Source: Brachybacterium sp. YJGR34 (lineage in GTDB: Bacteria; Actinomycetota; Actinomycetes; Actinomycetales; Dermabacteraceae). From it: a stretch of DNA of 64,000 bases. The stretch is taken from contig NZ_PNFB01000004.1 of the NCBI RefSeq assembly GCF_003347015.1, positions 186,001 to 250,000 on the forward strand. Direction: 5' to 3'. A program made the translations under genes and the position numbers. The notes under the pieces are model-generated. The model was not told the DNA's origin. It saw nothing but the letters and a program-made list of their open reading frames with translations, and made no database searches. Below are positions 42,221 to 51,645 of the stretch, one piece after another (the stretch's first letter is position 1; each line of letters starts with the position of its first letter).

Positions 42221-45200
42221 AGCTCCACCACCTGCGCCTGAGGGGCATCGGCCCCTTCGCCGGCACCGTCGACATCGACTTCGCCGCTCTCTCGGCGAGC
42301 GGCATGTTCCTGCTCGAGGGCCCCACCGGCTCCGGCAAGTCCACGATCCTGGACGCCATCGTCTACGGCCTCTACGGCCAGGTGGCCGGGCAGGCCACGA
42401 GCGCGGATCGCATCCGCTCCCAGTTCGCCGCGCCCACCGAGGCGAGCGTCGTGGACCTGATCGTCGAGACCGCGAGCGGCATCTTCCGCGTGCGCCGCCA
42501 GCCCGAGTTCCAGCGTCCCAAGCTGCGCGGCTCCGGCACCACGAAGGAGCAGGCCCGGGCCGTGCTGTGGCGGATCGGCTCCCCGCAGGCCCTGCCCGCC
42601 GTGATCGCCGACGATGCCGGCGGCGGCGCCGGGGTCGAGGTGGTCGCCAGCCGCATCGACGAGGTGGGCCGGGAGATCCAGCGCGCCGTGGGGCTGACCC
42701 GCGACCAGTTCACCCAGACCGTCCTGCTGCCGCAGAACGAGTTCTCCCGCTTCCTGCGCGCGGACACCAAGGAGCGCCAGCAGGTGCTGCAGCGCGTCTT
42801 CGGCACCGAGATCTACGCCGGCGTCGAGAAGCAGCTCGAGGAGATGCGCAAGAGCGCCAAGCGGGAGGTCGACGCCGCCACGCAGACGCTCCTGACCGCG
42901 CTGGCCCGCTTCACCGAGGCCACCGCGGTCGAGGACGAGGAGACCGCCACGCTGCAGAAGCATGCGAGCGCCCTCCGCCTCGAGCCGCTCGCGCAGCGGG
43001 CCGATCACCAGCTCGCCGCCGTCACCGCCCAGGCCGGGGCCGCCGCCCAGGCCCAGCAGGACGCCCAGGCCCGCGAGCAGCAGACCGCCGCCGCGGCCGA
43101 GGCGGCGCGCACCGCCGTGGCCCGCATCGACCGTCGGCGCGAGCTGAACGCCCTGGCCGCCCGGCTGCGCGAGAGCGAGTCGACCGTCCGCGCCGCCCGG
43201 CAGTCCCTGCAGCGGGACCGCACCGCGCGCCCCGTCGTCGAGCTGCTGCGCCGCCGCGATACGGCCTCCGCCCAGGCCACCACTGCCATCGAGGCCCTCG
43301 CCGAGCGCGCCGCGAGCACCCGGCCCGCCCATCCGGACCTCGTGGACCTCCTCGAGCACCGCGAGGGCGACGACACCGCCGCCGAGGCGCTCGCCGAGGC
43401 CGCCGAGGAGGCGACCACCGCCGCCGGCGCCCTCGCCGATCTCGTCGCCCTCGAGGCCGCCCTCCCGGAGCGCGAGCGAGCCCTCGCCGCGCGGCGCGAG
43501 GCGCTCGAGGAGTCCCGGACTGCCCAGCGCACCCTCGCCGAGCAGCTCGAGCAGCGGCCCTCCCAGCGCGAGGAGCTCGTCGCCGCCCGCGACGCGGCGC
43601 GCACCACCGCCGCCACCGTCGCCGACGCCCGGCTCGCCCAGCAGGCCGCCGAGGAGAAGCACCGCGCCGTCACCGCCGCAACCGCCCAGCAGGCCACGGT
43701 GGAGACGGCCCGCACCGCGACGGCCGACGCCCTGGCCACCGCCCGGCAGCGCAGCGAGCAGGAGATCTCCCTGCGCCGGCGCCGCTTCGCCGGGATCGCC
43801 GCCGAGCTCGCCGCGGACCTCGCCCCGGGCGAGGCCTGCGCCGTCTGCGGCGCACTCGACCACCCCCACCCGGCCGATCCCGCCGAGGACGCCGTCACCC
43901 CCGAGCAGGTCGAGGCGGCCGAGGCCGCCCGCCGCGACGCCGAGTCCGCCCACTCCCGCGCCGAACAGGCCCATGCCCTCGCGCTCCAGGAGCTCGAGCG
44001 GCTCCGCGAGACCGCCGGGGAGCTCACCGCCGAGCAGGCCGCCGCCGCCCTCGAGACGGCGCGAGCCGCCGTCGCCGCCGCGCGCGCGGCCGAGGACACC
44101 GCCACCGCGCTCGAGGCGAAGATCGTCGCGCACGACGCGGAGACGGAGCAGCTCACCCGGCGCCGGGAGGCCGAGGCCCTCGCCGTCGAGCGCGAGCGCA
44201 CCGCGATCGAGGAGGCGGCCCGCACCCTCGAGGCGGACCGCGACCGCCTCACCGCCGCCCGCGGCGAGGACAGCTCGATCCAGGAGCGGCGCCGCGGCCA
44301 CACCGCCCGCGCCCGTGCCGCGACCGCCCTCCGCGAGGCCCTGCGCACCCGGGACCAGGACGAGGCCCGCGCCGCCGAGCTCACCCAGGAGGCCGCCGAC
44401 GCGCTCGCCGCCGCCGAGCTCGCCACCGCCGAGGAAGCCCGCGCCGCGGTGCTCGAGGACGCGGAGCATCGCCGTCTCGAGCAGCTGGTCCGGACCCGCG
44501 CGGTCGAGGAGTCCCGGCTCGGCGACGGCCTCGCCGAGGAGGGGATCGCCGAGGCCCCCGCCACCGAGGAGGCCCGCACCGAGGCCGCAGCCCGGCGCGA
44601 GACCGCCGAGGAGACCCTCGCCGCCGCCCGGGCCGCGGCCCGCGAGGCCGACGGCATCGCAGCCCGCCAGGGCGCGATCGCCGAGCGCGGCACCGCCGCC
44701 CGCACCGCCCTGGCCGCCGCCGCGGACCAGGTCCGGGACGTCGGCGAGCGGGCCGGGGTGGTGGTGCGCGTGGCGGACCTCGCCACCGGCCGCTCGGCCG
44801 ATGGCCAGCGGATCCAGCTGTCCACCTTCGTGCTCATGTGGCGCCTGGACGCCGTCATCACCGCCGCGAACGCGCGCCTGGCGCTGTTCTCCGGCTCCGA
44901 TCTCGAGCTGCAGCGCGACCCCGGCGCCCGCGGCGCGAAGAAGACCGGCCTGGACCTGCTGATCCTGGACCGCCGCACCGACCAGGTGCGCGTGCCCGAG
45001 ACGCTCTCCGGCGGCGAGACCTTCTTCGTCTCCCTCGCCCTCGCGCTGGGCCTGGCGGACATCGTCGCCGGCGAGGCCGGGGGCGTGGCGATGGAGACCC
45101 TCTTCATCGACGAGGGCTTCGGCTCCCTGGACCCCGAGACCCTCGAGACCGTGGTGCGCGAGATCGGTCACCTCGCCCAGAACGGGCGCGCGATCGGCAT

Positions 45201-45297
45201 CGTCAGCCACGTCGGGGACATGAAAGCGCAGATCGCAGAGCAGATCCACGTGCGCCGCGGGGCCGATGAACGCTCCACGCTGACCATCACGGCCTGA
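42217..45297 (+). CDS. sbcC: Exonuclease SbcCD subunit C (Rad50-like SMC ATPase)
   Basis: A 1,026-residue Rad50-type protein. Walker A is GPTGSGKST near residue 35; long Ala/Glu/Arg coiled coils follow, broken by a zinc hook CAVC (Cys541 and Cys544); the C-terminal half has the signature LSGGETF and Walker B TLFIDEGFGSLD. The coiled coils are unusually rich in Ala and Arg because of the high GC content. It pairs with SbcD and tethers DNA ends through the hook. The stop is 74 bases before the KAS III gene. Confidence 0.93.
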   Translation: MKLHHLRLRGIGPFAGTVDIDFAALSASGMFLLEGPTGSGKSTILDAIVYGLYGQVAGQATSADRIRSQFAAPTEASVVDLIVETASGIFRVRRQPEFQRPKLRGSGTTKEQARAVLWRIGSPQALPAVIADDAGGGAGVEVVASRIDEVGREIQRAVGLTRDQFTQTVLLPQNEFSRFLRADTKERQQVLQRVFGTEIYAGVEKQLEEMRKSAKREVDAATQTLLTALARFTEATAVEDEETATLQKHASALRLEPLAQRADHQLAAVTAQAGAAAQAQQDAQAREQQTAAAAEAARTAVARIDRRRELNALAARLRESESTVRAARQSLQRDRTARPVVELLRRRDTASAQATTAIEALAERAASTRPAHPDLVDLLEHREGDDTAAEALAEAAEEATTAAGALADLVALEAALPERERALAARREALEESRTAQRTLAEQLEQRPSQREELVAARDAARTTAATVADARLAQQAAEEKHRAVTAATAQQATVETARTATADALATARQRSEQEISLRRRRFAGIAAELAADLAPGEACAVCGALDHPHPADPAEDAVTPEQVEAAEAARRDAESAHSRAEQAHALALQELERLRETAGELTAEQAAAALETARAAVAAARAAEDTATALEAKIVAHDAETEQLTRRREAEALAVERERTAIEEAARTLEADRDRLTAARGEDSSIQERRRGHTARARAATALREALRTRDQDEARAAELTQEAADALAAAELATAEEARAAVLEDAEHRRLEQLVRTRAVEESRLGDGLAEEGIAEAPATEEARTEAAARRETAEETLAAARAAAREADGIAARQGAIAERGTAARTALAAAADQVRDVGERAGVVVRVADLATGRSADGQRIQLSTFVLMWRLDAVITAANARLALFSGSDLELQRDPGARGAKKTGLDLLILDRRTDQVRVPETLSGGETFFVSLALALGLADIVAGEAGGVAMETLFIDEGFGSLDPETLETVVREIGHLAQNGRAIGIVSHVGDMKAQIAEQIHVRRGADERSTLTITA

Positions 45298-45371
45298 GCG
45301 CGGATGCGCCATGATGGGACGGGCCCGCGAGCAGCCGGGCCGCCCCCAGTCGGTCTGCAGGGAGGACCTCC

Positions 45372-46325
45372 ATGACATCCACCGCCGCCGGGTCCTCGAT
45401 CATCGGCATCGGCCACCACCGGCCCGAGCGCATCCTCACCAACCATGACCTCGAGCAGATGGTCGAGACCAGCGACGACTGGATCCGCCGCCGCACCGGC
45501 ATCGAGCAGCGCCGCATCGCCGGCGAGTCCGAGACCGTCGCGCAGATGGCGTCCCAGGCCGCGCGCGCGGCCCTCGCCGACGCCGCCATCGACCCCGCCG
45601 AGGTCACCCAGGTCATCGTCGCGACCTGCTCGAACGACGAGGGCTCCCCGAGCGCCGCCGGCCGCGTCGTGCGCGAGCTGGGCCTCGACGCCCCCGCCGC
45701 CTTCGACCTGGGCGCCGCCTGCTCCGGCTTCAGCCACGCCCTCGCCGTCGCCGACCAGGGCATCCGCGCCGGCGCCTCCGGCACCACCCTGGTCATCGGT
45801 TCGGAGAAGCTCTCCGCCGTCACCGACTACACCGACCGCACCACCTGCGTCCTCACCGCGGACGGTGCCGGCGCCGTGGTGCTGCGCGCGAGCGAGCAGG
45901 CCGGTGTCCACCCCGTCGTCTGGGGCACCGTCCCCGAGCTCGTCGACGCCGTGACCATCTCCCCGCCCGCGGGGACCTTCGCGCAGAACGGCCGCCAGGT
46001 GCTGGGCTGGGCGCTGCGGGAGGCGCCCGTCATCGCCCAGCGGGTGATCGAGGCCGCCGGGGTGCAGATGACGGACATCGACGTGTTCGTCCCGCACCAG
46101 GCGAACCTGCGGATGATCGAGCCGCTCGCCGAGTCCCTGGGTCTCCGGTCCGATGCGATCGTCGCCGACGACGTCACCACCTCCGGCAACACCTCCGCCG
46201 CGACCATCCCGCTGGCGATCTCGCGGCTGCGCGAGGCCGGCCGGATCCCCGACGGCGCGACGGCCCTGCTGCTCGGCTTCGGCGGCGGCTTCTCCTACGC
46301 CGGGCAGGTCGTGCACCTGCCCTGA
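45372..46325 (+). CDS. 3-oxoacyl-ACP synthase III family protein (KAS III)
   Basis: A 317-residue thiolase-fold enzyme. The catalytic residues of FabH are all there: Cys117 in GAACSGF, His242 in HQANLRM and Asn273 in SGNTSAAT. It should condense acyl-CoA with malonyl-ACP to start fatty acid synthesis. No other fab gene is near, so it may be the housekeeping FabH placed alone or a paralogue for branched or specialised acyl chains. AGGGAGG precedes the ATG by five bases. It converges on the VanZ gene with a 12-base gap. Confidence 0.88.
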   Translation: MTSTAAGSSIIGIGHHRPERILTNHDLEQMVETSDDWIRRRTGIEQRRIAGESETVAQMASQAARAALADAAIDPAEVTQVIVATCSNDEGSPSAAGRVVRELGLDAPAAFDLGAACSGFSHALAVADQGIRAGASGTTLVIGSEKLSAVTDYTDRTTCVLTADGAGAVVLRASEQAGVHPVVWGTVPELVDAVTISPPAGTFAQNGRQVLGWALREAPVIAQRVIEAAGVQMTDIDVFVPHQANLRMIEPLAESLGLRSDAIVADDVTTSGNTSAATIPLAISRLREAGRIPDGATALLLGFGGGFSYAGQVVHLP

Positions 46326-46337
46326 GGCCGGCACGGC

Positions 46338-46958
46338 TCAGCGGCGAGCATCCGCCCGCTCCTCCCGCACGAACAGCGGCACGCCCAGCCGCCTCAGCAG
46401 CGGAGCGCACAGCGCCCCGAGCAGCGCGCCGGCGGTGTTGGCGAGCAGATCCTCGATGTCCGCGATCCGCACCCCGCACGGATACAGCCCGAACGCCCCC
46501 GTGAACTGGGTGACCTCGATCAGCGCGGAGAGCAGCATCGCCATGGCCACCGAGGTGGTGGCGTCACGGCGGAACACCCCGCGCAGGATCAGCCCCAGCG
46601 GCACGAACAGCGCCATGTTCATCGCGAGCTGCAGTACCGGGAAGCTCCCGGCCACCTCCCACCAGGCGGCTCCCTCCCGGTGCAGTCCCAGCACCTCCCG
46701 GGCCGTGCGGAAGGGGTCCCAGCGGGCCGCGCCGCCCGCCCGGTCCCGGCAGGTGCTCTCCACGTCGTACGCGGGGGCGATGGTCAGGCCCGCGAGCGTC
46801 ATCGTGTACACGCAGATCGCGGCGACGGCGAGCAGGCGCAGCGGACGCACCCGCCCGAAGCGTCGGCGCTGCAGGGCCGCGGCGGGCAGCAGGATCACCG
46901 CGAACACCCCGAGGCCGCCCGCGACCCCCACCACCGCCAGTCGCATCAACTCGCTCAC
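46338..46958 (-). CDS. VanZ family membrane protein
   Basis: A 206-residue membrane protein with about five helices. The family pattern is in WDPFRTAREV, NMALFVPLGLILRGVF, SALIEVTQFTGAFG and RIADIEDLLANTAGALLG, with the conserved polar residues (Asn, Glu, Asp) of VanZ-like proteins. VanZ gives low-level teicoplanin resistance in enterococci; the role of the broad family is unknown. The GTG at 46958 is chosen because TACGGT lies six bases before it; the longer frame runs through low-complexity Arg/Pro. Confidence 0.82.
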   Translation of the reverse strand: MSELMRLAVVGVAGGLGVFAVILLPAAALQRRRFGRVRPLRLLAVAAICVYTMTLAGLTIAPAYDVESTCRDRAGGAARWDPFRTAREVLGLHREGAAWWEVAGSFPVLQLAMNMALFVPLGLILRGVFRRDATTSVAMAMLLSALIEVTQFTGAFGLYPCGVRIADIEDLLANTAGALLGALCAPLLRRLGVPLFVREERADARR

Positions 46959-46964
46959 CCGGGC

Positions 46965-46970
46965 ACCGTA
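46965..46970 (-). promoter_or_regulatory. -10 element of the VanZ gene
   Basis: TACGGT six bases before the GTG at 46958. Confidence 0.45.
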
Positions 46971-47043
46971 CGATCCGCGGCTGGACGGCGAGCCGTCGCC
47001 GGGATCCATCCGGGGACGTGAACGTTCCCACGTGGCATCCCGG

Positions 47044-47049
47044 CTAGGA
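47044..47049 (+). promoter_or_regulatory. Possible -10 of the DUF456-ABC operon
   Basis: TAGGAT, about 80 bases before the GTG at 47127. An ACGTG/GAACGTTC/CACGT group of overlapping small palindromes at about 47016-47034 lies in the -35 area. Confidence 0.35.
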
Positions 47050-47126
47050 TGGACACGGCCCGGCAGGCGTTTTCCCCGCCCGCTCCCCGGCCGCACCGAC
47101 CCATCTCACCCCCGTGGAGGACGACC

Positions 47127-47639
47127 GTGGTGGACTCCCTGACCGTCCAGATCGTGGTGACGGTCCTCGCCGGCCTGGCCTACATCGTGGGCCTCACGGG
47201 CATCATCGTGCCCGTGCTCCCCGGCACCATCACCATCGTCGCGGCCACCCTCGTCTGGGCGATCGTGGTGGGCGGCTGGCCCGCCTGGGTCGCCTTCGGC
47301 CTGGTCCTCGTGTTCGGGGTGATCGGCATGGGCACCAGCTACGTGCTCACCGGCCGCCGCCTCCAGCAGGCCGAGGTCCCCATGTGGCCGATCTACGTCG
47401 GCATCGCCGCGGGCATCGTCGGCTTCTTCGTCATCCCGCTGCTGGGCCTGCCGATCGGCTTCCTGCTGGGCCTGTACATCGCCGAGGCGGCGCGCACGAA
47501 GGACCTGCGCCAGGGCCTGACCTCCATGAGCGTGGCCCTCAAGGCCCTCGGCATCGGCATCCTCATCGAGTTCTCCCTGGCGATGCTCTCGACCATCACC
47601 TTCGCCGTCGCCGTCGTCGTCCACTTCGTCTCCGTATGA
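47127..47639 (+). CDS. DUF456 family membrane protein
   Basis: A 170-residue membrane protein with about five helices. The pattern VGLTGIIVPVLPGTITIVAA near residue 20, with a Pro and Gly, is the DUF456 signature, and GLPIGFLLGLYIAEAARTKD near the middle is also typical. Its function is unknown. GGAGG six bases before the GTG at 47127 sets the start; the longer frame upstream is rejected. The stop overlaps the ABC transporter start by four bases (ATGA at 47636-47639), so it is coupled to the exporter pair. Confidence 0.82.
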   Translation: MVDSLTVQIVVTVLAGLAYIVGLTGIIVPVLPGTITIVAATLVWAIVVGGWPAWVAFGLVLVFGVIGMGTSYVLTGRRLQQAEVPMWPIYVGIAAGIVGFFVIPLLGLPIGFLLGLYIAEAARTKDLRQGLTSMSVALKALGIGILIEFSLAMLSTITFAVAVVVHFVSV

Positions 47640-49726
47640 GCGCCCACCCCGACCCCACGCGCCCCGCCGACCCCACCCGCCGCACCCCCGCCGTCCTCGT
47701 CCCGGGCCTCAAGCGCCTGTTCACGGGCGCCTGGGAGGTCCGTCCCTGGTTCGCCCTCGCGATCCTCGGCGCGATCGCCTTCGCCCTGCTGCAGATCGCG
47801 ACCTCCTCGATCGTCGGCCGCGTCACCGAGGACGTCGTCGTGCCCTCCTTCGCGAGCGGGGAGATCAGCCCCGCGCTGCTGCTGGGCGGCGGTGCCGCGA
47901 TCCTCGGCATCGCGGTGGCCCGCGCCGTCTCCGTGATGGCCCGCCGCATCTTCGCCGCCGGCGCCCAGTACGACCTGTTCCGGCTCTACCGCGAGCGCCT
48001 CTCCGCGGTCTACGCGAAGGTGCCGCTGCTGTGGCACCGCCGCCAGGCCACCGGCACCCTGCTGTCGGCGATGTACTCCGACGTCGAGGCCGCCTTCTTC
48101 GCGATGGCGCCCTTCCCCTTCGCGCTGGCCACCATCGTCATGCTGGTCTACGCGACGATCGTGGTGGCCCGCATCGACCCCGTGATCCTGCTGGTCATGC
48201 TCGCGCTGATCCTCCTGCTCATCGCGCTGAACGTGCTGCTGCAGCACTACGCGACGCCGATCGCGATGCGCTCCCAGCAGCTGCGCGCCGAGGTCGCCGA
48301 GATCGCCCACGAGTCCTTCGACGGCGCCAACGTCGTGAAGTCCCTGGGCCGCGAGGACATCGAGGAGCGCCGCTTCACCCGCGCCGCCGAGGACCTGCGC
48401 CGCACCGGCATCCGCTTCGGCTACGTGCGGGGCTGGTTCGACCCCGCGATCGACGCCCTGCCCAACCTCGGCATCCTCGCCGTCGCGGTGCTCGGCGCCT
48501 GGAGGATCGGTGAGGGCCACCTCACCACCGGCCAACTGGTCGAGGTCTCCTACCTGTTCACGCTGATGGCCCTGCCCATCCGCTCCTTCGGCTGGGTGCT
48601 GGGCGACCTGTCCCGCACCGTCGTCGGCGGCGGCCGCGTCCAGCAGATCCTCGAGGTCACCGAGGAGCGCACCTATGGACCGGACCCCCTCCCGGACGGC
48701 CCCGGCGTGCTGGCCCTCGAGGACGTCACCTTCGTCTACCGCGACGACCCCTCCCAGGTCATCCTGGGCCGCGGCACCCGCGCCGAGGACCTCCACGTGC
48801 GCACCAGCCGGTCGCTGACCGACGTCTCGCTGCGCGCGGACCCCGGGGCCGGCACCCGCGTGCTGGCCGTCGTCGGCGCCACCGGCTCCGGCAAGTCCAC
48901 CCTCGCCCTGCTCGCCGCGGGCCTGATCCACCCCAGCGCCGGCAGCATCAGCCTGGACGGCGCGGACCTGCGCACCCTGACCGCCGAGGCGCTCACCGCG
49001 GACGTGGCGCTCGTGCTCCAGCAGGCCTTCGTCTTCGACGCCAGCGTGCGGGAGAACGTCACCCTCGGGGAGGACATCGACGAGGAGACCGTGCGCTGGG
49101 CGCTGCGCGTCGCGCAGGCGGAGGCCTTCGTCGACGCCCTGCCCGACGGCCTGGACACCGAGCTGGGGGAGCGGGGCGGCTCGCTCTCCGGCGGGCAGCG
49201 CCAGCGCATCGCCCTGGCCCGCGCGCTCGCACGCCGGCCCCGGCTGCTCATCCTGGACGACGCCACCAGCGCCTGCGATCCCAGCGTCGAGCTCGCGATC
49301 CTCGACGGCATCCGCACCGAGATGACCCGCTCGACCCTGCTGCTGATCGCCTACCGCAAGTCCACCATCTCCCTCGCGGACCAGGTGGTCTTCCTCGATC
49401 ACGGGAAGGTCGCCGCCACCGGCACCCACGAGGAGCTGCGCAGCACCGCCGCGGGCTACCGCGCCCTGGTGGACGCCTACGACGAGGCCGCGATCTCCCA
49501 CAGCCTGCTGGAGGCCTCCGGCCCCCAGCCCAGCGACGGCCCCGACCCGGCCGTGGCGGTGCCCGCCCAGCGCGCCCGCGCCGTCGAGGCGGCGGTGGAG
49601 CGCCACGGCGCCGGCCGCCTGCGCCACGAGGAGGAATGGGCCGACGAGGATTGCGAGCAGGAGGTGCCCGCGATCACGGGTGCCACCCCGGCCGTCGGCC
49701 AGGACGACGAGGAGGACCGACGATGA
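47636..49726 (+). CDS. ABC exporter half (degenerate ATP site), first of heterodimer 1
   Basis: A 696-residue fusion of six membrane helices (about residues 40-320) and an ATPase domain. Walker A is GATGSGKST (near 415) and the signature is LSGGQRQ (near 525), both canonical. Walker B reads LLILDDATSACD, with Asp in place of the catalytic Glu, and the switch reads IAYRKST, with Tyr in place of His. This half therefore has the weak site of a heterodimer. The C-terminal 90 residues are an acidic extension. The next gene overlaps it (ATGA at 49723-49726) and carries the reverse pattern. Confidence 0.9.
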   Translation: MSAHPDPTRPADPTRRTPAVLVPGLKRLFTGAWEVRPWFALAILGAIAFALLQIATSSIVGRVTEDVVVPSFASGEISPALLLGGGAAILGIAVARAVSVMARRIFAAGAQYDLFRLYRERLSAVYAKVPLLWHRRQATGTLLSAMYSDVEAAFFAMAPFPFALATIVMLVYATIVVARIDPVILLVMLALILLLIALNVLLQHYATPIAMRSQQLRAEVAEIAHESFDGANVVKSLGREDIEERRFTRAAEDLRRTGIRFGYVRGWFDPAIDALPNLGILAVAVLGAWRIGEGHLTTGQLVEVSYLFTLMALPIRSFGWVLGDLSRTVVGGGRVQQILEVTEERTYGPDPLPDGPGVLALEDVTFVYRDDPSQVILGRGTRAEDLHVRTSRSLTDVSLRADPGAGTRVLAVVGATGSGKSTLALLAAGLIHPSAGSISLDGADLRTLTAEALTADVALVLQQAFVFDASVRENVTLGEDIDEETVRWALRVAQAEAFVDALPDGLDTELGERGGSLSGGQRQRIALARALARRPRLLILDDATSACDPSVELAILDGIRTEMTRSTLLLIAYRKSTISLADQVVFLDHGKVAATGTHEELRSTAAGYRALVDAYDEAAISHSLLEASGPQPSDGPDPAVAVPAQRARAVEAAVERHGAGRLRHEEEWADEDCEQEVPAITGATPAVGQDDEEDRR

Positions 49727-51600
49727 CCGCCGCCCCCGCCACCTCTTCGTCTCTCGGCACGGAGACCACCACCGACGAGGGCGCCCTCGGGACCATCCGC
49801 CGCGGCCTCGCGCTCACCCCCGAGCTGCTGCGCGGGCTGTGGATCACCCTGCTGCTGGCCGTCGTCGCGACCGCCGGCAAGGTGGTGGTGCCGATTGCCG
49901 TGCAGTCGATCCTGGACCGTGGCATCATCGCCCCCGAGTCCCCGGACGTCGCCTTCGTCGCCGGGGCCGCCGGGCTGGCCGCGCTGGTGCTGCTGGTCAC
50001 CGCGGGATGCAACGTGCTCATGAACCGTCGGCTGTTCCGCCTCGCGGAAACCTCGCTGGCGACCCTGCGCACCCGCGCCTTCCGCCACATCCACGACCTC
50101 TCCCTGCTCACCCAGGGCACCGAGCAGCGCGGCGCGCTGGTCTCCCGCGTGACCAGCGACGTCGACACCGTCAGCCAGTTCATGAGCTTCGGCGGCATCA
50201 TGCTGGTGGTGATGAGCCTGCAGGTGGTGCTCGCCACCGGGGTGATGGTGGCCTACTCCTGGCCGCTCGCGCTGGTGGTCTGGATCTGCTACCTCCCGAT
50301 CCTCATCATCATGGGCTTCCTGCAGAAGCGCATCCGCGCCCGCTACCAGGTGGTGCGCACCAACGTCGGCCGGATGCTGGGCACCGTCTCCGAGTCCCTC
50401 GTCGGCGCCGCGACCGTGCGCGCCTACGACATCGAGGACCGCAGCCGCCGCGGGCAGGTGGACCGGGTCCGGGAGGTCCGCTCCGCCCAGTTCTCGGTGC
50501 TGAAGCCGCAGTCGCTGTCCTTCCTGCTCTCGGAGACGGCCGACGGCCTGGCCACCGCCGTGGTGGTCGTGGTCGGCGTGCTGCTGGGCACGCAGGCCCT
50601 GGGTCTGGACCTGCCCGGCGGCGACCTCACCGCCGGCGCCGTGGTCGCCTTCATCTTCCTCGTCTCGCTGTTCAGCCAGCCGGTCCGGATGGGCATCGAG
50701 ATGCTCTCCGAGGCGCAGAACGCGGTGGCCGGCTGGCGGCGCGTGCTGGGCGTGCTCGACACCCCGGCCGACGTCGCCGACCCCGCCGGCGGCATGGACC
50801 CCCACACCGGCACCCGGCGCGAGCCCGTGCCCGGGGCGACGCCGCTGCCGGACGGGCTGCTCGACATCGAGGTGCGCGGCCTGCGCTTCTCCTATCCGAC
50901 CGGCCCCGAGGTGCTGCACGGCATCGACGTGGACATCCCCGCCCGCTCCCGCATCGCGATCGTGGGGGAGACGGGCAGCGGGAAGACCACCTTCGCCAAG
51001 CTGCTGACCCGCGTCATGGACCCCGCCGGCGGGGAGATCCGCATCGGCTCCGTGCCGCTGCACCTGGTGCCCTACGCCTCGCTGCGCTCGCGCGTGATCA
51101 TGGTGCCGCAGGAGGGCTTCCTCTTCGACACCTCCGTGGCCGGCAACCTGCTGTACGGGCGGCCGGAGGCGACCGAGGAGGAGATGCGCCGCGCCCTGGA
51201 CGAGCTGGGCCTGGGCACCTGGGCGGACGAGCTGCCCGAGGGCCTGTCCACCCCCGTCGGCCAGCGCGGCGAGTCCTTCAGCGCGGGGGAGCGGCAGCTG
51301 GTGGCCCTGGCCCGCGCCTATCTCGCGGATCCGGACATCATCGTGCTCGACGAGGCCACCAGCGCCGTCGACCCCGCGGCGGACGTCCGCCTCCAGCAGG
51401 CCATCGACGGCCTCGCCCGCGGCCGCACCACGATCACCATCGCCCACCGCCTCTCCACCGCGGAGCGGGCGGACGCGATCATGGTGCTGGACGACGGATC
51501 CCTGGTCGAGCACGGCACGCACGCTGAGCTGGTGGACCTCGAGGACGGCATCTACGCCGGCCTCCACCGCTCCTGGGTCGCCCACCGCCAGTCCCGCTGA
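49723..51600 (+). CDS. ABC exporter half (canonical ATP site), second of heterodimer 1
   Basis: A 625-residue protein with six membrane helices and an ATPase domain. Walker A is GETGSGKTT, Walker B is IIVLDEATSAVD with the catalytic Glu, and the switch is IAHRLST with His. Its signature motif is FSAGERQ, not LSGGQ. In an antiparallel dimer, its Walker site faces the LSGGQ of the partner (47636), so that site is fully competent; its own altered signature meets the partner's Asp-bearing Walker B. Exporters of this kind move drugs, lipids or peptides; the substrate is unknown. Confidence 0.9.
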   Translation: MTAAPATSSSLGTETTTDEGALGTIRRGLALTPELLRGLWITLLLAVVATAGKVVVPIAVQSILDRGIIAPESPDVAFVAGAAGLAALVLLVTAGCNVLMNRRLFRLAETSLATLRTRAFRHIHDLSLLTQGTEQRGALVSRVTSDVDTVSQFMSFGGIMLVVMSLQVVLATGVMVAYSWPLALVVWICYLPILIIMGFLQKRIRARYQVVRTNVGRMLGTVSESLVGAATVRAYDIEDRSRRGQVDRVREVRSAQFSVLKPQSLSFLLSETADGLATAVVVVVGVLLGTQALGLDLPGGDLTAGAVVAFIFLVSLFSQPVRMGIEMLSEAQNAVAGWRRVLGVLDTPADVADPAGGMDPHTGTRREPVPGATPLPDGLLDIEVRGLRFSYPTGPEVLHGIDVDIPARSRIAIVGETGSGKTTFAKLLTRVMDPAGGEIRIGSVPLHLVPYASLRSRVIMVPQEGFLFDTSVAGNLLYGRPEATEEEMRRALDELGLGTWADELPEGLSTPVGQRGESFSAGERQLVALARAYLADPDIIVLDEATSAVDPAADVRLQQAIDGLARGRTTITIAHRLSTAERADAIMVLDDGSLVEHGTHAELVDLEDGIYAGLHRSWVAHRQSR

Positions 51601-51633
51601 GACAGGGCGCAGACAGGATCCGATCCCCTCTGC

Positions 51634-51639
51634 CAGGAT
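51634..51639 (+). promoter_or_regulatory. -10 element of the NTF2-like gene
   Basis: CAGGAT six bases before the ATG at 51646, with CAGACA (51610-51615) 18 bases upstream. Confidence 0.35.
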
Positions 51640-51645
51640 GTCCGC

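Noticed and set aside
42184-45378. A 1,064-residue minus-strand frame opposite sbcC
   Set aside because: Gly/Leu-rich shadow of the Ala/Glu coiled-coil codons; sbcC has every expected motif.
47020-47027. GAACGTTC as a possible SOS (LexA) box before the DUF456 operon
   Set aside because: Actinobacterial LexA boxes need four bases between GAAC and GTTC; here there are none.
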